From Siderastrea siderea (taxonomy: Eukaryota; Cnidaria; Anthozoa; Scleractinia; Rhizangiidae), in the NCBI GenBank assembly GCA_964030785.1, contig OZ034967.1, positions 48,202,533 to 48,266,532 of the forward strand: a DNA stretch of 64,000 nt. The letters are read 5' to 3'. The notes beneath the pieces were generated by a model. The model searched no databases. It was not told where the DNA came from and saw only the letters and a list, made by a program, of their open reading frames with translations. Position numbers and translations under genes: made by a program. Below, piece after piece: positions 1 through 10,849 of this stretch. Numbering within the stretch: position 1 is the stretch's first letter; the number at the start of each line of letters is the position of its first letter.

Positions 1-1100
1 TAGATTTTTGTTTAACTCCATAAAGGGTAACACGCTTGTCCAATTGGTCATATGTCATACTTCTCCCACGGATAACAAATGAACAACAGTAGTCGGTTAT
101 TACACCTTTCCACATAGTGCAAGTGTAAATCGCATCAAGGACGCCACCAAACAAACAAGAAATTTGACAGCCAGAAACTTCTCACCGGGTGTGCGACTTT
201 CTACACAAGCTCTCAGCTGCAGAAAAATTGTGCTAGTTCTTGTTTGAAGACCTCTTGATTTGCAACCTCCAGGATTTCTTAAGATGCAAGTGCAAAGGGT
301 TATTGGTACAACACCACAGAAGAAAAGCCACATGGTGAGAGTGCTTTTTAGTTTCACATTGACTAAGGCCCCATCCACAAGTATCCATTTTTAATTGACA
401 ACAAATATACCTCATTCAACAAAAAGGTTTTTAACATTGGACAATCATAGCCTGCATTGCATAAGCATACAGGGGTGTTCTATGACTTATCTTCTATACG
501 TGCTTTAAGCCTTAAAGACGGCACTCCTTTAAGATTTCATTTAAAAAACATCCGCACTCTTTTCAGTTACTGTGAATGCTTCTTGTTTTGGCTTTCGTGA
601 CGTGAAGTATCCAGGATGTATTAAATACATAGGAAGGGTTCTCAAATTCACAGAGAGAAAGAAAATTCAATTGTCATGTCATCATGCTCCCTATAAGACC
701 TATAAGATTGTTTAGCGTTGTTTTACACAGAAAAGTATCAAAATATACAAATAATTCTTACACGAATACACGAGACTCTTTTCACAGGCCACCTCCTAGT
801 GAACAGTGTAATGCTGATGCTCATCAGTCACTGGTCAAGCAACACGCTGAAGTGTAGTGTCCTGTCTAATAACTGCAATTTGTTGTTAAGAGCTGGAATT
901 GTGGCAGGCCTCTCAAACCACAAAAATGTGGTTTGTTTAGTGCACAATGAAAAACTAAGGGTTTCCGCAAATGCAGTAACTTGTGCATTGCACCGTCAGT
1001 CAGACACTGTAGCTGAATCACAGGAAATTACTGAAGAGGTAAGTTCTGAAGAGGGGAATTAGTTGTAGTAATCTGAGGATTAGTCAAAGTCATTTGACAA
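1..1100. other. No supported gene; short unrecognised ORFs
   Basis: The minus strand has overlapping short ORFs in 100-415. The plus strand is open from 718 to 1062, but the open stretch begins without an ATG and its protein is unfamiliar, with an acidic C-terminus. No splice-site set, domain or promoter joins them into a gene. They may be exons of a gene outside the window or repeat debris. Confidence 0.3.
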
Positions 1101-1102
1101 TA

Positions 1103-1385
1103 CAGCAGAACCCGGCTAACTCGAACTCGGTAACTCAAACTCCGCGCTAAATCGAGCTAATTTTGCTTCCCCTCATCTCAAATCTACCCAAATAACTCCC
1201 AACTCTAAATTTCATTTAGGCAGACATTACATAACGTAAATTGTATGTGTCAAGCATACAGTTGTATTTATAAAAAGCTCCTTACTTCTTTCAGCCTTTC
1301 ACTATCATGCTCTTACAATTTTGGTTAAATTGGCAATGCTAAGTCGAACTAATTTTTTTCCTTGGGAGTTAGCGGGGTTCTACTA
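1103..1385. mobile_element. pogo/Tigger-like MITE, 283 bp
   Basis: The left end reads CAGCAGAACCCGGCTAACTC. The right end is its inverted complement with few mismatches (GAGTTAGCGGGGTTCTACTA). TA lies on both outer sides (1101-1102 and 1386-1387), the target duplication expected of Tc1/mariner/pogo elements. There is no coding capacity. The same terminal sequence recurs at 43495-44223, so this is a dispersed family. Confidence 0.8.
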
Positions 1386-1775
1386 TATCGTAAAATTCTG
1401 CCAGGAGCAGCCCAGGAACTTTCCATTTGCTACATAGTTAAGGCTAAGAGTTTGTGAAACAACAGTGCCGAAAATGTCACTGAAGTTTCCTTCTTTCAGA
1501 CAGTCGTGATTCTTGAAGTCACTTATTTTTGGTTAAAGATGACTTTATCCAGGTGGTGAAAGAGAGTTAAAAGTCGTCATGCGCCTTAGTACTTCACAGA
1601 ACATGGCATTAAGAAATATCACGTTGTAGTCAAAGGTGAATCGCTGTTTTCCTTATTAAACCAAACGCTTTTTTGCCGTTCTCGTTGCCATCAAAACTCC
1701 CATCTTTCCATTTGGTTATCACTCTCAGGAAATATTTTTGGCTGGAGTTTTTCTTAGAACTGAGTCTGGGTAATT

Positions 1776-1849
1776 GTTGAGAGTTGAGAGTACCAAGTCG
1801 AGAGTCGAGACTAACATGTCGAGAGTTGAGACTCGTTAGTCAAGAGTCA
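1776..1849. repeat. Short tandem repeat, about 10-bp GTYGAGAGTY units
   Basis: Units of the form gttgagagtt/gtcgagagtc/gttgagact follow one another imperfectly. The next 200 bp (1850-2040) is enriched in AATCGAT/ATCGATAA words. Otherwise 1388-2310 holds nothing I recognise. Confidence 0.6.
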
Positions 1850-2323
1850 ATGGATCATCGATCTGACAAACTAATTGATAAAAATTGGTAAATCGATAAG
1901 TGACATAAACAATTCTTAATATTGTTAACTAATCGATGAAAAATCGAAGACAGTTTTTCGATAAGTTATCGACAAAATAGTTGCAATTAAAAATAGGTGA
2001 TTCATGTTATCAATCAGTAATAATCGATCACTGATAGAATAGAGCCCCAGTTGCATAAGGAGAGTTTCTTATCTACTTTCTTCTTTCTCAAACTAGCCAT
2101 ATGCTGGCGTTTTATCTTCAGTGATCTATTTTGGGAATATTTGTAATCTCGGTTGTTTGACAATGAGGGGTGTTGACATCTCCAAAGACGAACCACCCAT
2201 TATTATTTTGTGTATCACGCATACGATTTCTTATGCCACTTGGAATCTCTTCAGTGTTCGATCACCACGTGGATTAGTTATTTCATTTGAATCACTTTTT
2301 GGTGCAGCTCAAAATTGAAAAAA

Positions 2324-3501
2324 ATGGCTTCTTTTAATTCGGTTAGCAGCGACAGTGAAGACAATCAAACCTATGCTAGCATTGTTTGGGGAAAAGTGGC
2401 AAGTAAATCTCCGCTCCACGATTCGTACTGGAGGTGCTTCCAGGAAGAAGACAAGGAAGAGGCAATGGCTCTTGCTATTAAGAATTCAGTTGAGGAACTA
2501 AAGGTAAATTGTTAGATATGCAAGGTTATTGACAAGGTCTGATTGTTAGTACTCCTGGATTTGGTGAATTTGAACAAGACAATAAAGACACCGTTGTCAA
2601 AGTAAGTTAGAAGGTGGTTGCAAACTCTGTTAAAAATATCACTTAAGACCACTTCAAGGACCACTTTGTAGTTTAGCTGCTTTCTTGTCTTACATGCATA
2701 TATTTGTTTCCATGGCGTAAACAAGTACTAAACGAGTACACAAGTGTAAACCAGTACACGCAAGAATCATGGGAGGAGGAGGAATATTGCCCAGGAGAGC
2801 CTCTGCTTCCTCTCAGTAGTTACAGCTACAAAAAGGTATGTAAAACACTGATGATGATTACAGTTATTGTTCACTGAAATAAGTAGTAAATAGGACAAAG
2901 CGACGATTCTTCTGAACTTCTTGTAGTCCAATTGTTTTTCATTTTTTTATACAAATGACAACTAGTGGTGAACAGTACACAGCAGTGCATCTTGTCAACT
3001 TGTTTTATTCTCTGACCGGTTTCGTCAGATCACAGACTTTATCAGGGAGTTTAACAAGACAATGAAAGGGAACTAGTTTTATGCCCATGTTTTACAATAC
3101 AAGTAGCACCCCTGGTAGGCTATGTTTGATCGATATTTTTTTCTCTGCCTTTCAAGGAATAGCTGGGCAAAAGTGAAAAAATGTGACGGCAAGTTCAACA
3201 AAAAACAGTTTCTACGTGGCACCAATTCACTATTAACTAAAAGCCGCTGTTGGTTTCCTCTGCTGTCTAGATAACGAAGATGTGAAATTTGGGCTTTTAT
3301 TTAAGATAAAGAAAGGCCATGAGGGCCAAAGTTGATTTCGATGAGTAGCACAGTCAGCCCACCATTTGGTAGTGAAATGTCTTCATTTGCTAATAACTTA
3401 GCGAGGATTTTTCCTGACTACTTCCCACTTTGCAGGATAAAAGCACACTAGTGTATCTTCAACTTGGTGTAAAGAAATCAAGGTTTCCGATCAAATCATA
3501 A
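2324..3501 (+). CDS. Candidate three-exon gene with a UIM-like motif
   Basis: Exon 1 is 2324-2503. It starts MASFNSVSSDSED, ends in phase 0 at AAG|GTAAAT, and has no in-frame stop. Near its end, EEAMALAIKNSVEE fits the ubiquitin-interacting motif pattern (acidic run, hydrophobic, xxA, xxxS, xxE). Exon 2 runs from 2755 (or 2737, same frame) to 2835 and ends SYSYKK|GTATGT in phase 0. Exon 3 is 3436-3501, after ctttgcag, reading DKSTLVYLQLGVKK and ending in TAA at 3499. All junctions are phase 0 and the protein would be about 110 residues. Caveats: exon 2's acceptor has a weak pyrimidine tract, and exon 3 lies inside the transposon bounded by inverted repeats at 3339 and 5604. Exon 3 may therefore be transposon sequence. 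Function unknown; the UIM call is motif-only. Confidence 0.4.
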
Positions 3502-5604
3502 TCTTAGCAAATTAATATTTTTTGAAAATGCCTGAATTTTTGGCTGTAACGCGTAACAAAAAATGCATTAGATAGATGCAAAAAATGAAATAACATAAAA
3601 TCAAAAGAACGTTGGTCCAATTTTTTTTGCCTGGTAGTAGAGTATCAATAGTAGCAACAGACAATAAGATTTTTAACAAGAATAATTTATTTCAGGTTAA
3701 AATACAAACTGTTGTTTCCATCGCAACACAATGTAACGCTTAACCAGTCAATTGAAATTCCAGCAACTTTGCCTGAATCAGTAGATTCAACTCCCTGCCC
3801 TAAACCTGAAGGTGCTTCATTCCATGACATCAAGTGCCTCCAAAAAGAATGTGGCCAATGTGGTCCAGATCTCTTCAAGCTTCTCCCTGAGCAAATTTCA
3901 GATGAGGGGTCTGTATGATGGTCACGTTACAGCTACATCGCCACAGGAAAGTTTCTTGCTAGTGGACCAGAGAAGAAGAAAATTACCCTCATTCAGAAGG
4001 AAACTCCCCCATCCAAGCTTTTTAAATACTTTAAGGAGTTCCTTGCTGCCTAACCCAGTTACTCTTTCATGGCTAGATGACAACCTCCCTGCTGGACATG
4101 TGGTGTGCGTGCACGACTACTCAGAAGGTTATGCTTGCTGGCAGCAGGATGAAATTCAATCTGAACACTTCGATGTTACCAAAGTATCCTTGCACGTCAC
4201 CATTCTTCATCGCCATGCAGTAGAAGTGGATGGAGTAGCAAGTACTGAAGAAGACCCTCGCCTTGTGAAGGAACACATATTTGTCATATCTGATGACCCA
4301 GTTCAAGATTATGACAGTGTTCACAAAAATTTAAGAGTTGATTTGCGACTACGTGACCACTACTGTTCGCTGTAACACCCAAATGATTCATGAGTTCACT
4401 GATGGATGTGCTGCTCAGTACAAATCACAGCATTGCATTGGTGACCTCTCCTGTTCTCTTGCTGACTTTGGTTTTTCCACCCAAAGAAACTACTTCGAAA
4501 CCTCACATGCCAAGGGAGAACAGGACGCAGCAGGTTCTCATGTAAGGCAGAAAGTCAGTCAAGCTGTCCTTAGAAGAACTGCTACTATCAATAATGCCAG
4601 AAGCATGTACGATTTCTTGGTCGAGCACTTTTCCTAGCCAGCACGCTCAAGCTTCTCTGCAAGAACAAATTCAGTTCAGTTAAAGTGTCGGATTTTCTAT
4701 TATGTGCCATCTTCTGGGGAAGGAACAGTTGTCAGGAGTAGACCTGGACGCAAATTTAGAGAATTAAAGGGAATCAGAAATGTTCACTGCATGAAGACCA
4801 CACCTCAGCAAGGCAAAGTGTTTGTGTGACACTGCTCATGCTACTGCATCAACTGTGTTGTCAATGAAGAGGAGAAATGTACCAAACAAGGCAAGGCTTG
4901 ACGGATGGAAGGAGGTGGAGCTAGCCAGGGAAGGTGATGTAGCAACCACTCGAGAAGCAACTGAAGCCCCAATATTAGACCTAGATACTGCCTCCTGCAT
5001 TGCTGACCTTGTCAACAAGGGCAGTACAGTTGCCATAGCTGCTGAAGACGATCCCGTCTATGACTTCTATCTCTTTCAGATCACTTCTTCTGGAGTGGAA
5101 GAACTAGAAAATGATCTGACGGATGACTAACAGTGTCAATACCAGAAAGGAGACAGAATTCTCAAGGGCCATTTCTTCATCAGAGAAAACATTCATGACA
5201 TGACTTTCACAGCTGCTGTGTATGCTGCCACTGTCCGCCATATTTGCAGTGAACTGTCAGTCAAAAAAAGGGGATGAAAGCTTTTTCCAAGCTCTCTTTA
5301 CAAGAAAATGAAGAGATTATTGCCTCATTGTGAAGTTATGTAGTTTAAAACTTGTCTTGTTCCTTTTTACACTTTTTTTGTAATAACATGACAAACAAAA
5401 ATGTGCCACGCCCACAAGGAATTTTGGGTAATGAAAAAATTATCGATTACGATGCAAAATAATTCAATTATTTATAGTTATTGATTTGTGTGTGCACTGA
5501 GATCAAAATTCAAGTCAAAAAGTGATTAAAAGAAGAAAAATGAAAAATGATCCATTTTTGGGCCATGTTACAGCAAATGCCTGGGTGACTGTGCTACTCA
5601 TCTT
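3339..5604 (+). mobile_element. DNA transposon of unassigned superfamily, about 2.27 kb
   Basis: The ends are a terminal inverted repeat. GATGAGTAGCACAGTC is exact at 3339-3354 and inverted at 5589-5604, and similarity continues inward to about 29 bp with four mismatches. Between them lies a decayed reading frame on the plus strand. No target-site duplication is evident at these ends. The boundaries rest on the inverted repeat alone. Confidence 0.6.
3700..5333 (+). pseudogene. Decayed transposase-like gene (DGCAAQYK family)
   Basis: Protein-like sequence runs through all three plus frames. 3812-4375 ends near SDDPVQDYDSVHKN. 4338-4637 carries FTDGCAAQYKSQHC and then NYFETSHAKGEQDAAGSHV. 4640-4830 continues in frame, then the reading is broken by several stops and shifts to about 5333. 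The FTDG block, the later His-Ala-Lys-Gly-Glu block and the flanking inverted repeats suggest a DDE-type enzyme in which the first Asp and the Glu would be catalytic. That assignment is inference. I recall similar proteins repeated in cnidarian genomes but cannot name the superfamily. At least four frameshifts or stops make this copy non-functional. Confidence 0.55.
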
Positions 5605-5859
5605 CCTGAAAGTGCTTCAAGTGTATTACAATACACAACTTGTTCGGTCCAAGGCAAAACTTCCTGAACAAGAAAGTTCCTGAACAAGGGTTTCCTCTAC
5701 TAATTTTAACTGCACTACGTTTGTGATTTCTCTTTCTTTTTCCGGAAATTAAACAGCTCGCATCGTCAACTTTGCAGGAACAGTAGTAACCACAAACCAA
5801 CAAAATTCACGAGGCATTAGAAGCATTTAGGAGCATTTACCGCTGGCTTTCCTAAACAC
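5605..5859. other. No gene seen between transposon and kinase remnant
   Basis: AT-rich sequence with no motif or repeat structure that I can support. Confidence 0.5.
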
Positions 5860-7860
5860 GACAACCCAAGCTGGATAGAGTGAACTGTAGTCATCAGCAA
5901 CTGACCAGCGCCAGTGACAGTAATGCCTTCTCTGAACTTGGAAACAAGCAACGCAAAATTGCTGCCAACCATTGGGATGATGTGGACAGGGAGTAGGTGG
6001 ATAAATTACCCAAGAGCATTAACGGCCTGAGAGTGTTCGTAATGAAAATGTTCGTAATGACGCGTTAAAAGATGGTCATCGCTGGAAAAAGAACTGCCCT
6101 ACGTGCTGGCATGGTCATCCAAGGACCAGATATGCCAACTGCAAGCACTCGTACTTGTGTAGAAACGAAAAATGCCCTTACAAGTTGCAATACAGTGTTT
6201 TTAACAAAACACAATTTGAAAAAAAGAAAGACGGTAGAATGGTGTGCAAAGATTGTGGATTGACGGGAGGTTTTTTGGAGAGCCCAGCTCAGAGATACGT
6301 AAGTTAGGGAAAACGATCTGTTTCACTGTGGTGAACATACATGTCCGGTTATGAAGAGTACAATTGGTGCGAGATAACCCTAACATTAAGCCCTCTAAAA
6401 TTCAATCAGCCTGAGTACTTTCAGCATTTCAGCAGGAACTTGATTGGAATGAAGTGGAAAAGAGAGTGGAGTACCCTTGACCGAACACTGGATAGCTAAT
6501 ACTAAGAAAAGGCTTGAAAAGGAGATGGAACGAGTCAGTTACGACTTTGAGGCAGTGGCAGTATTTGAAGAATATTACGACAAAAGGGACAAATTCTTTA
6601 TAAATTGAACGATCGAAGAGGAAATCCCGTCTAAAGATCATCGGTCCAAAAAGAAAAGTTGTTTAAAGTTGTTTTGTTACCACTGGTCAAGCCAACCTTC
6701 ATTCTAAAAACGAGACAAAAAAAGTGAAAAAGCAAGCAATAATGATATCCACCGAGTGGAACAGACCAAAAAGGCAGGGGGTAAAATTAAGGCATTCTAA
6801 AGAGGACAAGAAGCAATATAGGAGAAGGAGAAAATCCAGCACTGTGCCGAAGATAAGTAAAATACCAAATTTGAGAGCCCACGGTATGGCAGACATGGCT
6901 GTGAAGAGGAATCCTTGCTCGACTTTTTTGACTCCATCGCCACAATCAGCTTCCCTTCCATCCCAAAGAGGCAGGCATTCTACTAACCATCATCCTAAAT
7001 CATCAGTACAAGAGCTAAACCGGAACTGTCTTGTCCTAGTGGAAAGGAGATTTTGCTTGGCGAGGGAACATATGGAGTGCCGCACCTTGTGTACTGTACT
7101 TCAACATAAATTTGCCAGTTGCCGTTAAATACAGCGGTAACGACTTGTATGAGGTGAAAACAGAAGCAGGAATTATCTCAGAGCTGCAGCGGTGACATCA
7201 TCCCAACTTGCCATATATTATAGGCATTTGCATGAGATTTGCTTGGGAAGGGAACATATGGAGTAATGTACCTTGTGTACTTCAATGGAAATTTGCCACT
7301 TGAGGTTAAACAATATAAGGGTAACAACTTGTACAAGGTGTAAAAAGAAGCAGGAATTATCTCAGAGCTGCAGCAGTGACATCATCCCAACTTGCCATAT
7401 GTTATAGGCATTTGCGTGAGAGAAAAGCCCTATTTAATGATTACACAGTTTTATGGAAAGGGTCGTAAGAGTTATTGATTGAGTATGGCACCTGAAAGTG
7501 AAATCGTAGTTTTTGACAAATTGGGTAATACATTTAAACAGATTGTTGATGCACTTATGTATGGTCACAAGGCTGGATGGTTGCACGAAATTAAGGAAAA
7601 TGTGTTGTTGCATAAAATAGCAGAAAAAGAGTGGAAGCCAGAAAGAGACAGATCACAGACAAACCCAAAGCGGTATCAGTTGACTGAGGCTCAGAAAGCG
7701 TTTTACAAAATGAAGCACCCTTGGATTGCACCAGAGCTAATTCAAGGCACACACGACCAATCCAATGCACCTTTTCAGCATAGCTCTCCCAAAATAATTC
7801 TGTTTTTAAAGTTACTCTTAACGCCTGCCTCTGCCGAAGATGTTAGCAATGTATAGCCAA
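5860..7860 (+). pseudogene. Decayed zinc-ribbon plus protein-kinase gene
   Basis: From about 6070 one frame reads CPTCWHG, CKHSYLCRNEKCPYK and CKDCG, a cysteine-rich ribbon-like segment. After a shift, 6380-6620 reads an acidic coiled segment (QQELDWNEVEKRVEY, then KKRLEKEMERV). 6720-6900 is a basic linker. From about 7030 a kinase N-lobe appears: LLGEGTYGV (glycine loop), then an AVKxY-like lysine segment and a PNLPYIIGICMR stretch. 7479-7740 gives the C-lobe, with LHEIKENVLLH in the place of the catalytic loop and HPWIAPELIQG as the APE motif. The catalytic Asp and DFG segments are damaged. Stops and frameshifts occur throughout. The order ribbon, coil, basic linker, kinase suggests one ancestral gene; I recall similar dispersed cnidarian copies. 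Confidence 0.6.
7052..7421 (+). repeat. Direct tandem duplication of the kinase glycine-loop segment
   Basis: Two adjacent units (7052-7237 and 7238-7421, about 185 bp each) both run from tttgcttgg-gaggGAACATATGGAG to ggcatttgc-tgaga and are roughly 85-90 percent identical by eye. Each encodes the glycine loop and the VK-lysine region, so the remnant carries two N-lobe starts. Confidence 0.85.
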
Positions 7861-7967
7861 ATTATACCAAACCATATTGCCAGCAATATTGACTCTATTT
7901 TGGGGATGGTACAAAGTCGCTTATCTCCCATCAACATGACGATTTCGCTGATGAATGTTTGTAGCAA

Positions 7968-8870
7968 TTTTTGTGCGGACGCAGTACGGACCTATGCATC
8001 TGCATATTGTCATCGTCTTTCAGATTCTGTTTGTTTGTTTGAGTTTGGTATGGGTTCCTGAGTCAAGAGTAACTCGGGGCAGCGGTTTCCTTGGGGGTGG
8101 GGAGGCTAATTCAGGGGGGAGGTATAAGGAAGGGTGTGGTTTTCAGAAACCTCAGGCTTTTTGGTCAGCGGCTTAGTGCCATGGTAACGAATCCGCTGGT
8201 CAAAGAATTCTTGAAAAGCTGGAGGGTTCTGTTTTTTTGTTATTCCTGAAAATACTGGCACAAGCTAAGGAGCTTATGCAGTGTGAGCACGATATTGCGT
8301 TCGCCTGTTTCTGCTTCATGTTTACTACAAATGTTAATAATAAATAAATGAAATAATGGTTTTCTTATTTTATTTTTGTTTGCTCAATTTTCTGGTTTGA
8401 TTTCCGAAGTATTTTTGGTTGTTTGATTATAAAACTGCTGGTCAACTTGGCTGTGTAAGCGTAAGATTGCGTGCTTTTTGTTTAATCATAAGAGTGTATT
8501 GTCAAGTTCTGATTAAGTTTTGACATGTTTCGCTCGTTGTTGATGCGACTGATCGGTGCGTATTATTGTTTCAAAAACTTTGTATGGCACGTTTCATGTT
8601 CATCATTTATTGGAAAGGGGCTTCATTTCGAAAGCACCAAATAAATAACCAACCAAGATGAAACCAAAGTAGCTTTGATTTTTGAAAAGAGCAATAAACA
8701 TTACTTTTTAATATCAGAAAATGAGGAAATTGAACTTAACGTGAACATGAATGTCAAGATTGGCATAATGCCATCATGTGGTGATGATTCGTGCACTTCG
8801 CGAAGTGCACAAATCATCATGAAGCACGAATCACATCAGCAATCAGTGCACGATTGAAAACATTTATTTA
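7968..8870 (+). repeat. Dispersed repeat, copy 1
   Basis: It begins caatttttgtgcggacgcag and follows the same order as 57746-58850: GGTTCCTGAGTC, a G-rich stretch, CCGCTGGTCAAAGAAT, GCTTTGATTTTTGAAA, AAATTGAACTTAACG. Copy 1 alone carries about 390 bp (8255-8645) that copy 2 lacks. Copy 2 alone carries a 646-bp MITE, whose empty site here is TTAA at 8736-8739. Confidence 0.8.
8782..8819. repeat. Perfect-core hairpin within dispersed repeat copy 1
   Basis: Arms of about 19 nt meet at gtgcacttcg|cgaagtgcac with one or two mismatches further out. Copy 2 of the repeat lacks the palindrome. Confidence 0.7.
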
Positions 8871-9489
8871 TCAGTTTCAGACGTCCGCACATGCCCACAA
8901 TGCGCAGGCCATTTAGTCACTAGCTAGAGTAATTATTGTATTTTCCTTTCAATAATTCATTTTATGCTGTGATCTCTTTGAGAACTAACCTAATAAATGA
9001 ATGAAGTTATTGTTATTAGCAATAAGAAAATATCCCTTCTAGGAAAAACGCTAACATGCCCTTCTAGTTACGTTCTTACATGAAATTTTCATGATGTTAA
9101 TTTCGCAAATTTCGCAACAAATCACAAATTAAAGTGATGCAAACAATAAGTGTTGCAAACATGACAACGCAAAAATTAAGTGACACATTGTCTATAATCA
9201 AGAAAGAATGAGTTTATTGCAAGAACAAGGTCGCAACGTGGTATTCAGCAGAAGTCCAAAAGCAAGTGGACAGCACAGAGAAAGATCGCTGTGGATCTAA
9301 TAATAGTAACTGGGGACCTTCATGCCCCATGGTCTCAATGATAGTGATGGTTTTTATGTTTAAAAACAATGCATGTTAACTCTATTTTCTTAGTTGTGCG
9401 TGCGTAATAAGAAAATGTTAAATTCGACAGTTTAAAGATTGCCATACAATGCTTCTTGAGCCAACCGTGAATGTAAAGTTGTTCTAAAA
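8871..9489. other. No gene seen
   Basis: AT-rich, with no ORF, splice pair or repeat boundary that I can support. Confidence 0.5.
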
Positions 9490-10672
9490 GTGATCAAAAT
9501 AGGAGTGATTTGTGCAAGAAATTTCTTGTTAGTTCTAAATCTTTTTCTAGTTTTCAAACTGGCAGGGTACGTCATGATAGGCAGAGACTTACTTGCAGTT
9601 CCACAAATGTTATTCATTATGCGCAGAGTGAAGACTGACAACAGTTTCAAAACCAATTCAACTTTGACCTCTCAGCTAGAGGATTTAATGGACAAGATTA
9701 AGCAAAAAGGAAGCTGCTCTTTCATTCCTCTGTCAGCAAAGCACACCGCCTTTCACAAACTTGAAAGACACCCAACACACAGTCCTCTACTGCCATACCC
9801 ACACTTTACCTTCACTCCAACCCTTTTCCCCACCTTGCAAAAGCCTGTCAAAAATGCCATCTCTGCCCAACACTCAACTAGTGCCCAAGTACCTCCTGTC
9901 CGTGGCGTCGGTGCCAAAACATTGCCTTGCTAAACATGCACTACCAAGTTGTTTAACATTAAAGTTTACAAGGCCATCATAAGCCAAATGGCTTTACAGT
10001 GCACAAAGTAACAAGCCAAGATTCTACCTACGCACAAAGCCATAAGTTTCCTTGAACTCAAAAACATGTGCAACACGAACCTCTCTCCATATATATATAT
10101 ATGTAGATTCCCAGACCTGGCGTTTAAACACATTCCAGCCAGACACTGCCAAAACTACATGTATCAGCTCCAACTAGGAGCCAGCCTCCTGCCATGCTTG
10201 CTCGCTCAGAGGTAGTGCACATTTCTCGGAAACATCAGCATAAACATCATTGACCTATCAGGTCCATCCTTGTTGCATTCCTAAAATCTTGCACCTTCAA
10301 TGAACCCGCCAGTTTAGCAGTTTAGCAGCCACAATCATCCAGCCACTGGACATTAGCTGCCATGGATCCACTAGCTATGCCTTTTGTCCAAGTGATGAAG
10401 TGCGACTTGACCTGCTCCAGTTTAGCCAAAACATATGACAAACTAGTTTTGCTTATTCATCTAATCATAAACTGTGCTTCCAAAACTGACCATAGGTCCA
10501 CTGGTGGGCTCACCTCAGCCTTCATTGCCTCCCAACAGCAACGATCAACTGGACAGTCAGCTGGCTGAGTCTCCGATTCCAGGCAGCCCAGAATTACTAC
10601 AAGAACGCTTGCATGATGCTGAGTCACACCCTACCGTCATGTTGTTTCTAGTTTTTATACTTTTCTGTCTGT
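9490..10672 (+). pseudogene. Unrecognised coding remnant upstream of a retroelement-like tail
   Basis: 9490-9933 is open for 147 codons and ends VPPVRGVGAKTLPC. Protein-like sequence continues in shifting frames (for example LSFLELKNMCNT-like and PDLAFKHIPARHCQN-like stretches) to 10474-10674, which ends in a hydrophobic run and a stop. I do not recognise a domain. Its position directly before a poly-T run and an (AATA)n tail suggests retroelement origin. Confidence 0.35.
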
Positions 10673-10678
10673 AATCTG

Positions 10679-10710
<32 letters not shown>

Positions 10711-10846
10711 GGGGAGCGCTGTAATTGGCATAGCTGTAGCGTCTCCCCGGCCAGTGTTTTTGCACTTGTTTATATTATGTCCTTTTCTTGCCTTGTGTAA
10801 TATGTTTTTGGCCGAAGATAAATAAATAAATAAATAAATACATACC
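10679..10846 (+). repeat. LINE/SINE-like 3' tail with poly-T and (AATA)n
   Basis: A 28-nt T run (10679-10706) is followed by a G/C-rich segment (gggagcgctgtaattggc), a T-rich stretch, and five AAATA units. A short terminal tandem repeat of this type is typical of CR1/L2/RTE-like non-LTR retrotransposons. Confidence 0.55.
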
Positions 10847-10849
10847 AGA

